Below the pieces are notes generated by a model. It searched no databases. It had not been told where the DNA came from and saw only the letters and a program-made list of their open reading frames with translations. The translations under genes and the position numbers were made by a program. Positions 18,004 to 26,505 of a stretch of 54,636 bases of DNA are shown here, in pieces; position 1 is the first letter of the stretch, and every line of letters begins with the position of its first letter. This DNA comes from Deltaproteobacteria bacterium (GTDB lineage: Bacteria; Desulfobacterota; JADFVX01), in contig JAOUBX010000024.1 in assembly GCA_029860075.1 (NCBI GenBank), positions 1 through 54,636 on the forward strand, in the 5' to 3' direction.

Positions 18004-19150
18004 GGCGTTTCTCTTTGATGATCTTGTTGCAGAGCTTTTCTATGGCTCTGGCATTTGCTTCCAGCGTGTAGGCCTTTGAAATCTCTCTTGCCTCTCCTGA
18101 AAGTCTTTCCCGCAATGTTTTGTCGGTCAGTTTACTGATGATTTTTGCAAGGCCCTGCACATTGTGCGGATCATTGAGGACAAGGCTTTTCATCTCTCCC
18201 TCCATAACCTCGGATGCGCCTGATAAAGAGGTCGTAACGGCAGGAAGGCCGCTTGCCATGGCCTCGAGAACGACATTGCCGAAGGCTTCCTGCAGCGATG
18301 GGATGACGAAGATATCGGCTGCCCCATAGAACTTTTCAGCCTCTTTCTGAACACCGGCAAAGACGGTTTTATCTTCTATGCCGAGAGAACGGGCTTTCGC
18401 TGCATAGGATTGGGGGCGCTTGTCTCCACCGACGACGAGGCAGTAAGTATTTTTATGATTTACCTGAGGCAGGGCTTCAAGGAGTGTGGTGAGGTTTTTT
18501 CGCTTATAGCCGCTGCCGAGAAAAAGGATGACAAAAGCATCCTGAGGGATGGAAAACTTCTCTCTTATTTCATAGCGATACTTTTCTCTCTTTTCGGGGG
18601 AGAAAAGCTTTGTATCGATACCGTCATAAATGACTTCAATTCTGTCTTCAGGAACACTGTAGACACTCATGATTTCATGCTTTACTACTTCCGAAATAGC
18701 CAGCACTTTTTTGCAGCCTCTTTGAAACTGCTTTTTTTCGACAGCAATGAGGGCATTATGGTAAGGGCTTATACTTCGCAACAATCTTTTAAATCCGCCT
18801 TCAGCGCTTTTCATTTTTTCCACAAAAAGTTTATGCGTGCCGCCGCCGCAGCGAACAAGGTCCTGTTTCAGTACCCGTGTAAAACCGATGACCATGTCGT
18901 GGCCTCCATGGTATGCCATTTTAGGGCCTATCCATGCCAGGCCAAGCATCTGCATAAGGCGGCCCAAAGGGGGAGCGGGTACCTTTTTTATGGTAATGCC
19001 GGGCGCAGGACTTGTTCTAACCTGCTGACAGTAGACGGTTATGTCGTGTCCGAAGCTCGCCAGGAGTTCAGTCAGGTGGTAGAGATCGATTTCCGTGCCA
19101 CCCACCCTGTCATAGCGTCTTGCGATAAATGCGATGTTCATGGGATTCAT
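17996..19150 (-). CDS. WaaG-like GT4 glycosyltransferase
   Basis: This 384-residue GT-B enzyme has an N-terminus (NIAFIARRYDRVGGTEIDLY) with the WaaG-type donor loop. The middle HDMVIGFTRVLKQDLVRCGGGTHK and the VEKKQF segment also resemble LPS glucosyltransferase I. The C-terminal domain carries EAFGNVVLEAMASGLPAV, a full E-x7-E motif, with SGASEVMEGE after it. The family adds the first outer-core hexose to heptose II. It is co-transcribed with the downstream LPS kinase, a common partner of waaG. The sugar donor is not certain. Confidence 0.85.
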   Translation of the reverse strand: MNPMNIAFIARRYDRVGGTEIDLYHLTELLASFGHDITVYCQQVRTSPAPGITIKKVPAPPLGRLMQMLGLAWIGPKMAYHGGHDMVIGFTRVLKQDLVRCGGGTHKLFVEKMKSAEGGFKRLLRSISPYHNALIAVEKKQFQRGCKKVLAISEVVKHEIMSVYSVPEDRIEVIYDGIDTKLFSPEKREKYRYEIREKFSIPQDAFVILFLGSGYKRKNLTTLLEALPQVNHKNTYCLVVGGDKRPQSYAAKARSLGIEDKTVFAGVQKEAEKFYGAADIFVIPSLQEAFGNVVLEAMASGLPAVTTSLSGASEVMEGEMKSLVLNDPHNVQGLAKIISKLTDKTLRERLSGEAREISKAYTLEANARAIEKLCNKIIKEKRHG

Positions 19151-19207
19151 TATCTTGAACAGGTTTCTAAAATTTTACTCCAACACAGGTGAAGACAGAT
19201 AAGTCAT

Positions 19208-19280
19208 GATTTTCACCGATGGATCTCTTGTTTTATCTTTAACATGGCTTTGGATAAATTATACCGAATCAGTGAAAATC
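19208..19280. repeat. 9-bp inverted repeat in 153-base gap
   Basis: GATTTTCAC at 19208-19216 is matched by GTGAAAATC at 19272-19280. The arms lie between the end of the upstream kinase gene and the start of the WaaG-like gene on the minus strand. The 55-base loop is long, so a DNA-binding or antiterminator role is no more than a guess. Confidence 0.3.
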
Positions 19281-19303
19281 AGTGTCGGCATATCTCATAA
19301 ATT

Positions 19304-20140
19304 TTACTCCTTCCATGCCATAACAGCCCTGAAAGTGGTAAACTTTCTTTTTTCTGCGCTAATGCCCCGGTGGCGCATTACCCGCTCCGATGTTATTTCG
19401 CCTATCTTTCTTAACAGTTTTTTTCTGACTGATTCAAGATCGCGGTTTTCTTCCAGGTAGGCATCGAAGAACCTTACCCTGTCTGACGCTGTAACCCTGG
19501 GAACGATGACCCTGTTAAACTGAACAAGGTTTTTTATGCGTTCATTGTGAGGGAGCTTGTTCACTTTCCTCGTTCTTTCATTGTCGAGCAGGCAGAGTTT
19601 AATATTATCATTTTTTCCCATGGCAAAAATGTTTCCGGGGATAAGGTCCCCATGAATGATTCCTTCCCTGTGAAGTCTCCCTATTTCATGGCCGACGCGC
19701 CTTATGACACTTCGTTTTATTTTGAAGTCTCTCACGGGCAGGAGCAACTCGAGAAGGGATATGCCCTCAATGGGAAGAGTAATCATAAATGAATCGGACA
19801 GCAGGCCGAGTGAGCGCCTTTCACCCATTGCAATTATCCGAGGGACGCTGAAATCTCTTTTTTCGAGCATTTCTCCCGCCTTTAATGACCTCAGGGCACG
19901 TGATCCTCTTAGTGAGTCCTTCAGTCTGACGGGGAAGCTCTCGGGACGGAAGCGTTTAATAAAATAAGCATTCCCCTCAAAATTCTCGATCTTCCAGACG
20001 ATGGAGTAGCGTGAGGTATGGAAAGGGGAGGGGAGTTTATTTTCATCTTCCTGATTTTCAAGAAACCAGTCGACTATTTTCCCGTGGTCTTTATCTGTGA
20101 AAAGTTTATAGCCATTTCTATGTAATTGAGTTAATGCCAT
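19304..20140 (-). CDS. InaA-family LPS kinase (second copy)
   Basis: This 278-residue kinase-like protein has AYFIKRFRPESFP as the ATP-binding strand, IGRLHREGIIHGDLIPGNIF as the catalytic loop and IKLCLLDNERT as the metal loop. In that loop Asp-Asn-Glu replaces the more usual DFD/DLE. The family phosphorylates heptose or Kdo in LPS. It diverges from the first InaA gene (17221) in length and sequence, so the two probably act on different positions. Its ATG abuts position 20141, so the promoter must lie in the 20141-20293 leader region shared with the PAP2 gene. Confidence 0.72.
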   Translation of the reverse strand: MALTQLHRNGYKLFTDKDHGKIVDWFLENQEDENKLPSPFHTSRYSIVWKIENFEGNAYFIKRFRPESFPVRLKDSLRGSRALRSLKAGEMLEKRDFSVPRIIAMGERRSLGLLSDSFMITLPIEGISLLELLLPVRDFKIKRSVIRRVGHEIGRLHREGIIHGDLIPGNIFAMGKNDNIKLCLLDNERTRKVNKLPHNERIKNLVQFNRVIVPRVTASDRVRFFDAYLEENRDLESVRKKLLRKIGEITSERVMRHRGISAEKRKFTTFRAVMAWKE

Positions 20141-20193
20141 ATGGGTCAGCCATTATATCAGCTTGATTTTAAATGTTCTATGCCTTATTTCTG

Positions 20194-20268
20194 TTCGGGC
20201 GCAACGACAGCGCTTTGCCCGAAAGATGAAAGTGTGTTAACTTTGATAGCGCTTGCAGATAAAGTTAA
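20194..20268. promoter_or_regulatory. Two perfect hairpins in the divergent leader region
   Basis: Between the kinase ATG and the PAP2 ATG at 20294 lie two perfect inverted repeats: TTCGGGC/GCCCGAA (20194-20200 and 20217-20223) and TTAACTTT/AAAGTTAA (20237-20244 and 20261-20268). They fall in the only space available for divergent promoters. They may be operators or leader hairpins; no clear promoter boxes were found. Confidence 0.35.
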
Positions 20269-20293
20269 GAGATGCTTCCTATTACTGGAATCG

Positions 20294-21160
20294 ATGACAG
20301 ATAAAAAATTCCCTATATCACTATTCCTGTTCATGACTATTCTTTTTGTCACTTTTTCCGTTTCAGGTGCAGGTGAAATCTCCGCCGGCGCAGAAAATGA
20401 GATTGTAAAGGATGAAGAAAATAATCGTCATAGTCCTGTTTTGAGCGCCTATATTTCCCATTCGGCTGAAATTCTGACAGCGCCTGCAAGATGGAAGGAA
20501 AAAGATTGGTTTGAGGGAGCCCTTTTTTTAACGGCAACGGCAGGCCTTTATAGTCAGGATGAAAAGATAAGGCGCTGGACGCAGGATAACAAAAATGACA
20601 GGGCCCATGGAATTCTCGAATTTGCAAAGGATTTCGGTGATGGGAGGTATCTCCTGCCACCCCTCGGCCTCCTCTGGCTCTACGGAAAGGGATGGGATGA
20701 CGGAAGCGCAAGAGAAACGGCTTCCCTTGCTCTGGAGAGTTTTCTTATTTCAGGTGTCTTTACGCAGGTCCTTAAAGGGGGAATGCGACGGCACCGGCCC
20801 TATATGGAAGACGGACGCGACCATTGGGATGGTCCCGGTTCGGACTTTAGCGGATCCACCCTTTCTTTTCCCTCGGGTCATTCACAGACGGCTTTTTCCA
20901 TTGCCACAGTCATTGCAAAGCAGTACAGGCATGTTTCCATCATTCCGCCTCTAGCCTACGGCATGGCGAGCCTGGTTGGCATGCAGCGGGTTTACGACGA
21001 TAAACACTGGGCTTCCGATGTGTTTGTCGGTTCATCAATCGGTTATTTTACGGCAAAAAAGGTGATGGCCCTAAAGAAGGACGAGAAGAGGAGCGCTTAT
21101 CTTCTCATGCCTCACTTTGATGGAGAAAAAGCAGGCATTACTTTCCTGGCATTCTTTTAA
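20294..21160 (+). CDS. PAP2-family phosphatase (lipid phosphatase-like)
   Basis: This 288-residue protein starts at ATG 20294, because the signal-like segment (KFPISLFLFMTILFVTFS) begins right there. The longer frame from 20141 would add an unlikely soluble leader that abuts the divergent gene. All three PAP2 signature motifs are seen: KGGMRRHRP (K-x6-RP), FPSGHSQTAFS, and RVYDDKHWASD (R-x5-H-x3-D). These enzymes dephosphorylate lipid pyrophosphates or phosphatidate on the periplasmic side. The neighbourhood suggests undecaprenyl-PP recycling or lipid A dephosphorylation. The substrate is inferred. Confidence 0.85.
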   Translation: MTDKKFPISLFLFMTILFVTFSVSGAGEISAGAENEIVKDEENNRHSPVLSAYISHSAEILTAPARWKEKDWFEGALFLTATAGLYSQDEKIRRWTQDNKNDRAHGILEFAKDFGDGRYLLPPLGLLWLYGKGWDDGSARETASLALESFLISGVFTQVLKGGMRRHRPYMEDGRDHWDGPGSDFSGSTLSFPSGHSQTAFSIATVIAKQYRHVSIIPPLAYGMASLVGMQRVYDDKHWASDVFVGSSIGYFTAKKVMALKKDEKRSAYLLMPHFDGEKAGITFLAFF

Positions 21161-21278
21161 ACCGGGAAAGGGCAGTTGGCCATGATTATGGAGGTAAGCT
21201 CCTGCTGCCAGGGCGCTTTCAAAAAATCCCGGCTTTGCCCCTGGCTTAAGCGGGCATTTTCAGGTTTAACGGGCAGCT

Positions 21279-23219
21279 TTAGCTGTTAACCTTCAGTACG
21301 TAAGGTCTATGAAATTTTCTCCCTCCCGCCTTGACTGTAATGGAGTAGATTCCTTTTTGGGGAACAGGGATTTCTGCGTGGTAGAGGTGGCCCTTATCGG
21401 GAAGGTCGGCACAGGATTTTACCTTTATTTCCTTTTTTCCCGTCAACTCTGACTGGATAGCGATTTTGTCGTATTTTTCCCCCGACATGATCCAGATATT
21501 GAAGTTTTCACCTGCATTTCTTTGCTGTATTGTCCCTGCCCCGGGGAGTATAGCTATTCTGTGGTCAAGTTCTTCAGAAGCAATAGGGCAGCGTCCACTT
21601 ATGGCGGAAAGTTCTTTTACAAAGTTTGCTGATTTTCCAATTTCATTATCAACTGAAAGGCTGTTTAAAAATTCCATAGTAAAGGGCATGCGCCAACTCC
21701 AGTTATGGTCGCCGAATGTACCGGGAAAGTTGATGCGGTGTTCTTCACTAAAGCCGACAATATCCTGAAAGGGGAGAATGACAAACTGTGCCCTCGAATG
21801 ATAGAGTCTTTGCAGAACATGCTCTTTTACCTCACCAAAGGCGGGTTCCTTACTGAGGCAGAGGTAATCGATGAGGGCCTCTTTTTCTTCGTGGCGCATA
21901 TTTTCCCACCAGTGCGCCAGGGTAGGCGTGTCGTGAGTTCCCGTTGTGGCGAGAAAATCCTGGTCATACTCTTCGGGGAAACGATAGCCCGACGCCAGAC
22001 CCGATGATTCACCTTCACCCCAGCCGAAGATGAACGTTTTATATCCGGCAATGCCCAGTTTTTTTCTCAGGTGATGGACTTCAGGCGTTATGGAACCAAG
22101 GTCCTCGGCAAGAGGAATGGCCAGTTTTTCGTAAAGTGACGTTTTTAAAAGCCGCTGAAGGAGTTTTTCTCCCGGTCCTTTAACCCAGTAGCCCTCCTTG
22201 GCGCTCCTGTTATTGGGGACAAACCAGTAGGATTCAAAGCCCCTGAAATGATCGAGACGGTAGAGATCGAAGTAGGCGCATTCACGTTCCACCCTTTTTC
22301 TCCACCAGCCATAGTCATCGATGGCCATTTTTTCCCAATTATAAAGGGGGTTGCCCCATGATTGACCGTCCCAGTTAAACATGTCCGGCGGTGCGCCGGC
22401 CGTTCCTTCCAGGTTGCCATGAACATCCATTTGGAAGAGATCGCGCCTGGCCCATACTTCGGCGCTGTCTATGCCCGGGTAAAAGGCCACGTCTCCCATG
22501 AGGTAGACACCTTTTTTGTGGGCATAACTTCGCATTTCATTCCATTGGATTGAAAAAATCCATTGAAGCCACTGGTAAAAAAGGCCTTGTTCGTGACGCT
22601 CCCTGTCGATTTCATCGAGGGCATTTCTGTCCCTGTCTCTGTATTCTTCAGGCCACTGCCGCCAGTCAACTTGTCCCAGCTTTTCTTTGAGGAGGCAAAA
22701 GAGAGCATAGTCTGTAATCCAGCTCTTTTCACTTTCCATGTAAACAAGAAATTCATCTGACTTTTCCGTACAGTGGGTCCAGTCGTTTTTGATAAAATCT
22801 TCAAATACTTCAGAAAGAATGGACAGTTTGACCGTTCTTACTTCATCATAGTCGACACGTTCGTTATTCTTAAGCCGTAAAATGATGCCGTCATCAGTCA
22901 GCTGTTTAATGAGTTTATTTGCTCTTTCGTATTGATCGAGGTTCTCAATGCTGTCGATGGAGATGTAGAGAGGATTTGCCGCAAAGGTGCTGATTGCCGC
23001 ATAGGGGCTTGCGTCGCCGGGGCTTGTGTCATTGATGGGAAGGATCTGGATTATTCGCTGATTATTTTCAGCAGCCCAGTCAATGAGTGGATAGAGATCG
23101 GCAATGTCACCGATGCCGAGACTATTTTCCGTCCTCAGGGAAAAGAGGGGAAGAAGAAAACCGGCGCTTTTAGTTGCCCAAAGGTCGTTAAAAATGACAC
23201 CCTTATTGTTCGCGTTCAT
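21279..23219 (-). CDS. malQ: 4-alpha-glucanotransferase (GH77)
   Basis: This 646-residue amylomaltase begins with the family start GFLLPLFSLRTENSLGIGD and has PINDTSPGDASPYAAISTFA near residue 61. Catalytic residues are visible: the nucleophile Asp323 in YRLDHFRG, the acid/base Glu372 in PLAEDLGSI, and the transition-state Asp430 in GTHDTPT. A C-terminal extension of about 110 residues after the barrel resembles a beta-sandwich, longer than plain MalQ. It transfers alpha-1,4-glucan chains in glycogen/maltodextrin metabolism. It lies 20 bases downstream of the ACT gene on the same strand, so they are probably co-transcribed. Confidence 0.93.
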   Translation of the reverse strand: MNANNKGVIFNDLWATKSAGFLLPLFSLRTENSLGIGDIADLYPLIDWAAENNQRIIQILPINDTSPGDASPYAAISTFAANPLYISIDSIENLDQYERANKLIKQLTDDGIILRLKNNERVDYDEVRTVKLSILSEVFEDFIKNDWTHCTEKSDEFLVYMESEKSWITDYALFCLLKEKLGQVDWRQWPEEYRDRDRNALDEIDRERHEQGLFYQWLQWIFSIQWNEMRSYAHKKGVYLMGDVAFYPGIDSAEVWARRDLFQMDVHGNLEGTAGAPPDMFNWDGQSWGNPLYNWEKMAIDDYGWWRKRVERECAYFDLYRLDHFRGFESYWFVPNNRSAKEGYWVKGPGEKLLQRLLKTSLYEKLAIPLAEDLGSITPEVHHLRKKLGIAGYKTFIFGWGEGESSGLASGYRFPEEYDQDFLATTGTHDTPTLAHWWENMRHEEKEALIDYLCLSKEPAFGEVKEHVLQRLYHSRAQFVILPFQDIVGFSEEHRINFPGTFGDHNWSWRMPFTMEFLNSLSVDNEIGKSANFVKELSAISGRCPIASEELDHRIAILPGAGTIQQRNAGENFNIWIMSGEKYDKIAIQSELTGKKEIKVKSCADLPDKGHLYHAEIPVPQKGIYSITVKAGGRKFHRPYVLKVNS

Positions 23220-23239
23220 AGGCGAAGCTCCATAAAAAA

Positions 23240-23773
23240 TTAACCTCTGTAGGGAGAGACTTTAATGTTAACATTGACGGCATTACATATATCATCGAGA
23301 GGGTCCCGCCACTTGTGGTATTTCAGATCGGGAGGTGCAACGACGATGGCCGTCATGGTAAAGAGTATGGTTCCACTCATGGGAGCAGGCGCCGTATTTG
23401 TATCCATTGATTCTATATTGATACCATTATTTGCCAGGTTATGAGTAATGGAATTTATGATCCCTTCGTGATCTGCTCCGCTGACCTCGACCAGGTAGGG
23501 AAGCCACCCTGTATATTTGGTTTTTGCTTCCCCTTCGGTTTCCCGCAGAAAAATCTGAAATCCATCCTTGTTGAACCTCTCAAGAGAAGCGCTGAGGCTT
23601 TCCCTGTTTTCGGCAGATATCGATATAAAAAGGAGCATGGCAAAGTCACCGCCGAGCCTTGCCATGCGGCTCTCTTCGATGTTGCCTCCCAGTTCCAGAA
23701 TTTTCTTTGTCACCCTGTCTACTATCCCGACATGATCAGGGCCGGCCAGGGTAGCAACGATGTGTTTATTCAT
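23240..23773 (-). CDS. ACT-domain regulatory protein (GcvR-like)
   Basis: This 177-residue protein has two ACT domains. The first begins VATLAGPDHVGIVDRVTKK and contains the GGNIEESRMARLGGDFAML stretch typical of GcvR-like proteins. The second begins VEVSGADHEGIINSITHNL with INIESMDTNTAPAP. These proteins bind amino acids and modulate transcription or enzyme activity through protein contacts; E. coli GcvR acts on GcvA. No glycine-cleavage genes are nearby. It precedes malQ in a two-gene unit, which gives no clear functional clue. Confidence 0.8.
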   Translation of the reverse strand: MNKHIVATLAGPDHVGIVDRVTKKILELGGNIEESRMARLGGDFAMLLFISISAENRESLSASLERFNKDGFQIFLRETEGEAKTKYTGWLPYLVEVSGADHEGIINSITHNLANNGINIESMDTNTAPAPMSGTILFTMTAIVVAPPDLKYHKWRDPLDDICNAVNVNIKVSPYRG

Positions 23774-23985
23774 GGATATCTCCCCGGAATTTTCATTTTT
23801 TGTTGTTTATGCATTCTTTTACCAGAGGTGAGGAAAAATTAGTTAAGTATATATCATAAAAATGTTGAGGAAAGAAGCTCATAATGAGGTATGGAAATAT
23901 TATTTGAAAAAAACCGGTCATGAATAGATGAAGAGAATAAGTTATGATTCACACGGACAAGAAGCATGCAGAAATATATTTGGTT

Positions 23986-24031
23986 AGTAAGTGTTTACTT
24001 CATTGACATGGGACAGGAAAATAACTATAAT
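23986..24031 (+). promoter_or_regulatory. Consensus sigma-70 promoter with adjacent palindrome
   Basis: TTGACA (24003-24008) and TATAAT (24026-24031) are separated by exactly 17 bases and lie 40 bases before the hemerythrin ATG. A palindrome AGTAA-GTGT-TTACT (23986-23999) sits just upstream of the -35 box, a good position for a regulator. The palindrome is not an FNR box (TTGAT-N4-ATCAA). A strong AAGGAGA ribosome site follows at about 24057. The remaining part of the 297-base gap is AT-rich and must also hold the promoter of the ACT gene. Confidence 0.75.
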
Positions 24032-24070
24032 GGCGACTTTAAAAATTACCAATTGCAAGGAGATAATTAG

Positions 24071-24751
24071 ATGGCGACAGAACTGAAACTTTCGGCCTCC
24101 GGCTTTGATGAAAGAAAAGAAGAAATTGTAGAGGCTGTGAAAGGTCTTGAAAAGGATGACAAATTGACCTTGTCCTGTGGAGATGATTTTTTTGGCGTAA
24201 TTTCTGCTGTTCAAAGGGAACTTAAAAATGAGTTTATCTGGGCGCCGCTTGTTAACGGACCCCGGATGTGGAAAGGTGAAATCAGGAGGTTTGCGCCTGA
24301 AGATGTGATTCACGGCAGCATTGTCGCTTATATGACCTTTGACCACAAAAGATGCGATGAACTCTATGCCGATGCGGAAGCTGCCTGGAATGACGGTGAT
24401 GAAGCGAAGGCTATGGAGCTTTTAAGGGCCTTTGATCTCGGAATGAAGAGACATCTCGGTGAAGAGGAAAATGTGCTTTTTCCCCTCTTTACCGAAGCAA
24501 CGGGCATGGTTGGCGGACCTGTCCAGGTAATGACTATGGAGCATGAGCAGATGAGGGGCGTGCTTAGCCAGATGCAGGAAGCCCTTGATGCAAATGATCT
24601 TGAAACAGCAATTGCAAACGGCGATACCATGGTCATCCTCATGCAGCAGCATAATGTCAAGGAAGAGGGCATCCTCTACCCCATGATCGAGCAGCATGCC
24701 CCGGGTGATTCAGAAGAGACCATCCGCACACTGCAAACCTATCTGCCCTGA
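24071..24751 (+). CDS. DUF2249-like domain and hemerythrin HHE protein
   Basis: This 226-residue protein has an N-terminal 80-residue DUF2249-like alpha/beta domain. A C-terminal hemerythrin fold follows. The di-iron ligands are visible in order: HGSIVAYMTFDH, KRHLGEEE, MEHEQM and QQHNVKEE, matching the H...H-x3-E...H...H-x4-E pattern. Such proteins bind oxygen or nitric oxide, or repair iron centres. They sit with DUF2249 and NnrS-like genes in nitric-oxide and denitrification loci, exactly the arrangement found here. A role in NO tolerance is therefore inferred. It has its own strong promoter. Confidence 0.85.
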   Translation: MATELKLSASGFDERKEEIVEAVKGLEKDDKLTLSCGDDFFGVISAVQRELKNEFIWAPLVNGPRMWKGEIRRFAPEDVIHGSIVAYMTFDHKRCDELYADAEAAWNDGDEAKAMELLRAFDLGMKRHLGEEENVLFPLFTEATGMVGGPVQVMTMEHEQMRGVLSQMQEALDANDLETAIANGDTMVILMQQHNVKEEGILYPMIEQHAPGDSEETIRTLQTYLP

Positions 24752-24761
24752 ATCGTGGCGC

Positions 24762-25004
24762 ATGTCCGACATCATTAATTCAAGAAAAATCATAACTGTC
24801 GATTGCAGGGAACTCGAGCCTCCGGAACCTATGATAAAGGTACTGGAGGCTGTTCACCACATGGGAGATGACGAAGCAGTCATGATGGTGCACAGGAAAA
24901 GGCCGAGGCTGCTCTTTCCCCGGCTCGATGAACTTGGATTAAAGCATGAAATCAGGGAAGAGCGTGAAAATCGGATCAAAATACTTATCTGGAGAGAAAA
25001 CTAG
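24762..25004 (+). CDS. DUF2249 domain protein
   Basis: This small protein (80 residues from ATG 24762) is one DUF2249 domain: VDCRELEPPEPMIKVLEAV, then HHMGDDEAVMMVHRKRP, FPRLDELG and a final IKILIWR strand. It resembles SirA/TusA-like folds. The frame could start further upstream (24696) but that would overlap the hemerythrin gene in another frame, so 24762 is preferred. It has a ten-base gap to the previous gene and its stop is followed directly by the ATG of the NnrS-like gene. Its specific role is unknown; the operon suggests NO or redox stress. Confidence 0.8.
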   Translation: MSDIINSRKIITVDCRELEPPEPMIKVLEAVHHMGDDEAVMMVHRKRPRLLFPRLDELGLKHEIREERENRIKILIWREN

Positions 25005-26300
25005 ATGTATGCCGGTGTAAGCCTCGATCAGGCGCCGCCTGAGGACATTCCCGTCAGGTTTTTTCTCTCTGCTCCCGCTTACGGCATCATAGCGGGCCTG
25101 CTTATAGCTATCAGGGGAGAAGATCTTTTTCTCAGTATCTGGGGCTCGGAAACGATTGCCCTTACCCATCTTTTTACGCTCGGCTGGCTTGCCATGATTA
25201 TGATGGGGGCTTTTTACCAGATGGTGCCTGTCCTTGTCGGAGGGACGGTTCCCTTTATCAGGGCTTCAAGAGTGGTGCACAGCCTCTTTTCTCTCGGCGT
25301 TGTCCTCATTGTGTCAGGAATGTACCTTGCCAAAGAGCCCTTCATTATTGCCGGAGCAGCAGCGCTTGCTCCGTCGCTTCTTTTTTTTATTGTTCAAATC
25401 TCCATTGCCCTGCTCAAGGTGAAGGCCGACAGACCGACGGTTGTTGCCATGCGCATTTCCGTCACTTCTTTCCTCATAACCATTCTGCTGGGCATCTATT
25501 TTGCCGGTACCCATGCCTTTTTATGGGAAATGTCAGATAACCGGATGGGATTGACGGGGACACACATGGTGACGGGACTCTTCGGTTGGGTTGGCGGGCT
25601 TATAATGGGCGTCGGTTTTCACGTTATTCCCATGTTTTATATGACGCCTGAATTTCCAAAAAAGAAGGCCTCTCTTATTCTCCGGCTCTACGGGACCTCC
25701 CTCCTTCTGCTTCCTTTGGCGCTGCTTACGAACCTTGGCTCTCTTTTTTATCTTGGTGCAGCCATTCCGGGATTAGCGGCACTTACCCTTTTCGGAGTGG
25801 AAACTTTTGCGCTTATGGGGAAAAGAAGAAGAAAAATAAAGGATACGACACTCAAGGCCTGGCAAAGAGGGCTTATCATTCTTCCTCCGGCCCTTATCGC
25901 CCTCATTGTGACGCTCTTTGTTGATACTGAAATTCCGCGTTTCCTCTTTGGTCATCTATTTATCGTCGGCTTTGGCCTGACTGTTACAACAGGCATGCTT
26001 TACAAAATCCTTCCTTTCCTTGTCTGGTTTCACCGCTTCAGCTTCCTCATCGGTAAAGTCAAGGTGCCGCTTATGAAAGATATCTGTTCCGATAAGAAAG
26101 CCGACAGACAACTGCTCCTATTTCTTACCTCCGTAGTGATACTATTTTTCGGCATTGCCTCCAATTTCGACATTATCATCAGGGCAGGTGGCCTTGTCTT
26201 TTTCCTGTCTTCAGCCATGCTGCTTCTTATCCTCGTCAAAATGATCCGGATGAAAGCCCCTGAAGTGCCTCAGGAAAAGGCGCAGGGTATGTCTCTTTAA
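25005..26300 (+). CDS. NnrS-like heme/copper-type membrane protein
   Basis: This 431-residue protein has about twelve predicted membrane helices. Histidines occur inside helices in THLFTLGWLAMI, GTHMVTGLFGWVGG, VGFHVIPMFY and FGHLFIVGF, a spacing like that of NnrS and distant heme-copper oxidase subunit I proteins. NnrS proteins protect against nitric oxide. It is the third gene of the DUF2249-hemerythrin operon and starts at the base after the previous stop. Binding of heme or copper is inferred from the histidines. Confidence 0.7.
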   Translation: MYAGVSLDQAPPEDIPVRFFLSAPAYGIIAGLLIAIRGEDLFLSIWGSETIALTHLFTLGWLAMIMMGAFYQMVPVLVGGTVPFIRASRVVHSLFSLGVVLIVSGMYLAKEPFIIAGAAALAPSLLFFIVQISIALLKVKADRPTVVAMRISVTSFLITILLGIYFAGTHAFLWEMSDNRMGLTGTHMVTGLFGWVGGLIMGVGFHVIPMFYMTPEFPKKKASLILRLYGTSLLLLPLALLTNLGSLFYLGAAIPGLAALTLFGVETFALMGKRRRKIKDTTLKAWQRGLIILPPALIALIVTLFVDTEIPRFLFGHLFIVGFGLTVTTGMLYKILPFLVWFHRFSFLIGKVKVPLMKDICSDKKADRQLLLFLTSVVILFFGIASNFDIIIRAGGLVFFLSSAMLLLILVKMIRMKAPEVPQEKAQGMSL

Positions 26301-26353
26301 GGGTTTTCTTCCGACGCAGATTTTCACATTTTGTTTATGATTATTTTCGGGAG

Positions 26354-26390
26354 AAGCTGCCCCGGAAAAGCTGCCCCGGAGAAGCTACCG
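26354..26390. repeat. 14-bp tandem repeat, 2.6 copies
   Basis: AAGCTGCCCCGGA recurs at 26354-26366 and 26368-26380, with a diverged third copy (AAGCTACCG) at 26382-26390, in the 205-base gap between convergent genes. It is a short GC-rich tandem repeat with no T-tract, so it is not a clear terminator. I see nothing else in this gap. Confidence 0.6.
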
Positions 26391-26505
26391 CAGTGACGAA
26401 GTTGTCATTTCAATGCCAGGCGAATTTTGACGCATCGCTTTGTCTTCGGCAATCCGGATAGTTATGTTTTCCCCCCTTTGTCATTTAAAGTAGCCTGTCC
26501 TCTTT

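Noticed and set aside
20141..20293. Longer start for the PAP2 gene
   Set aside because: It would abut the divergent kinase ATG and place a soluble leader before the signal peptide.
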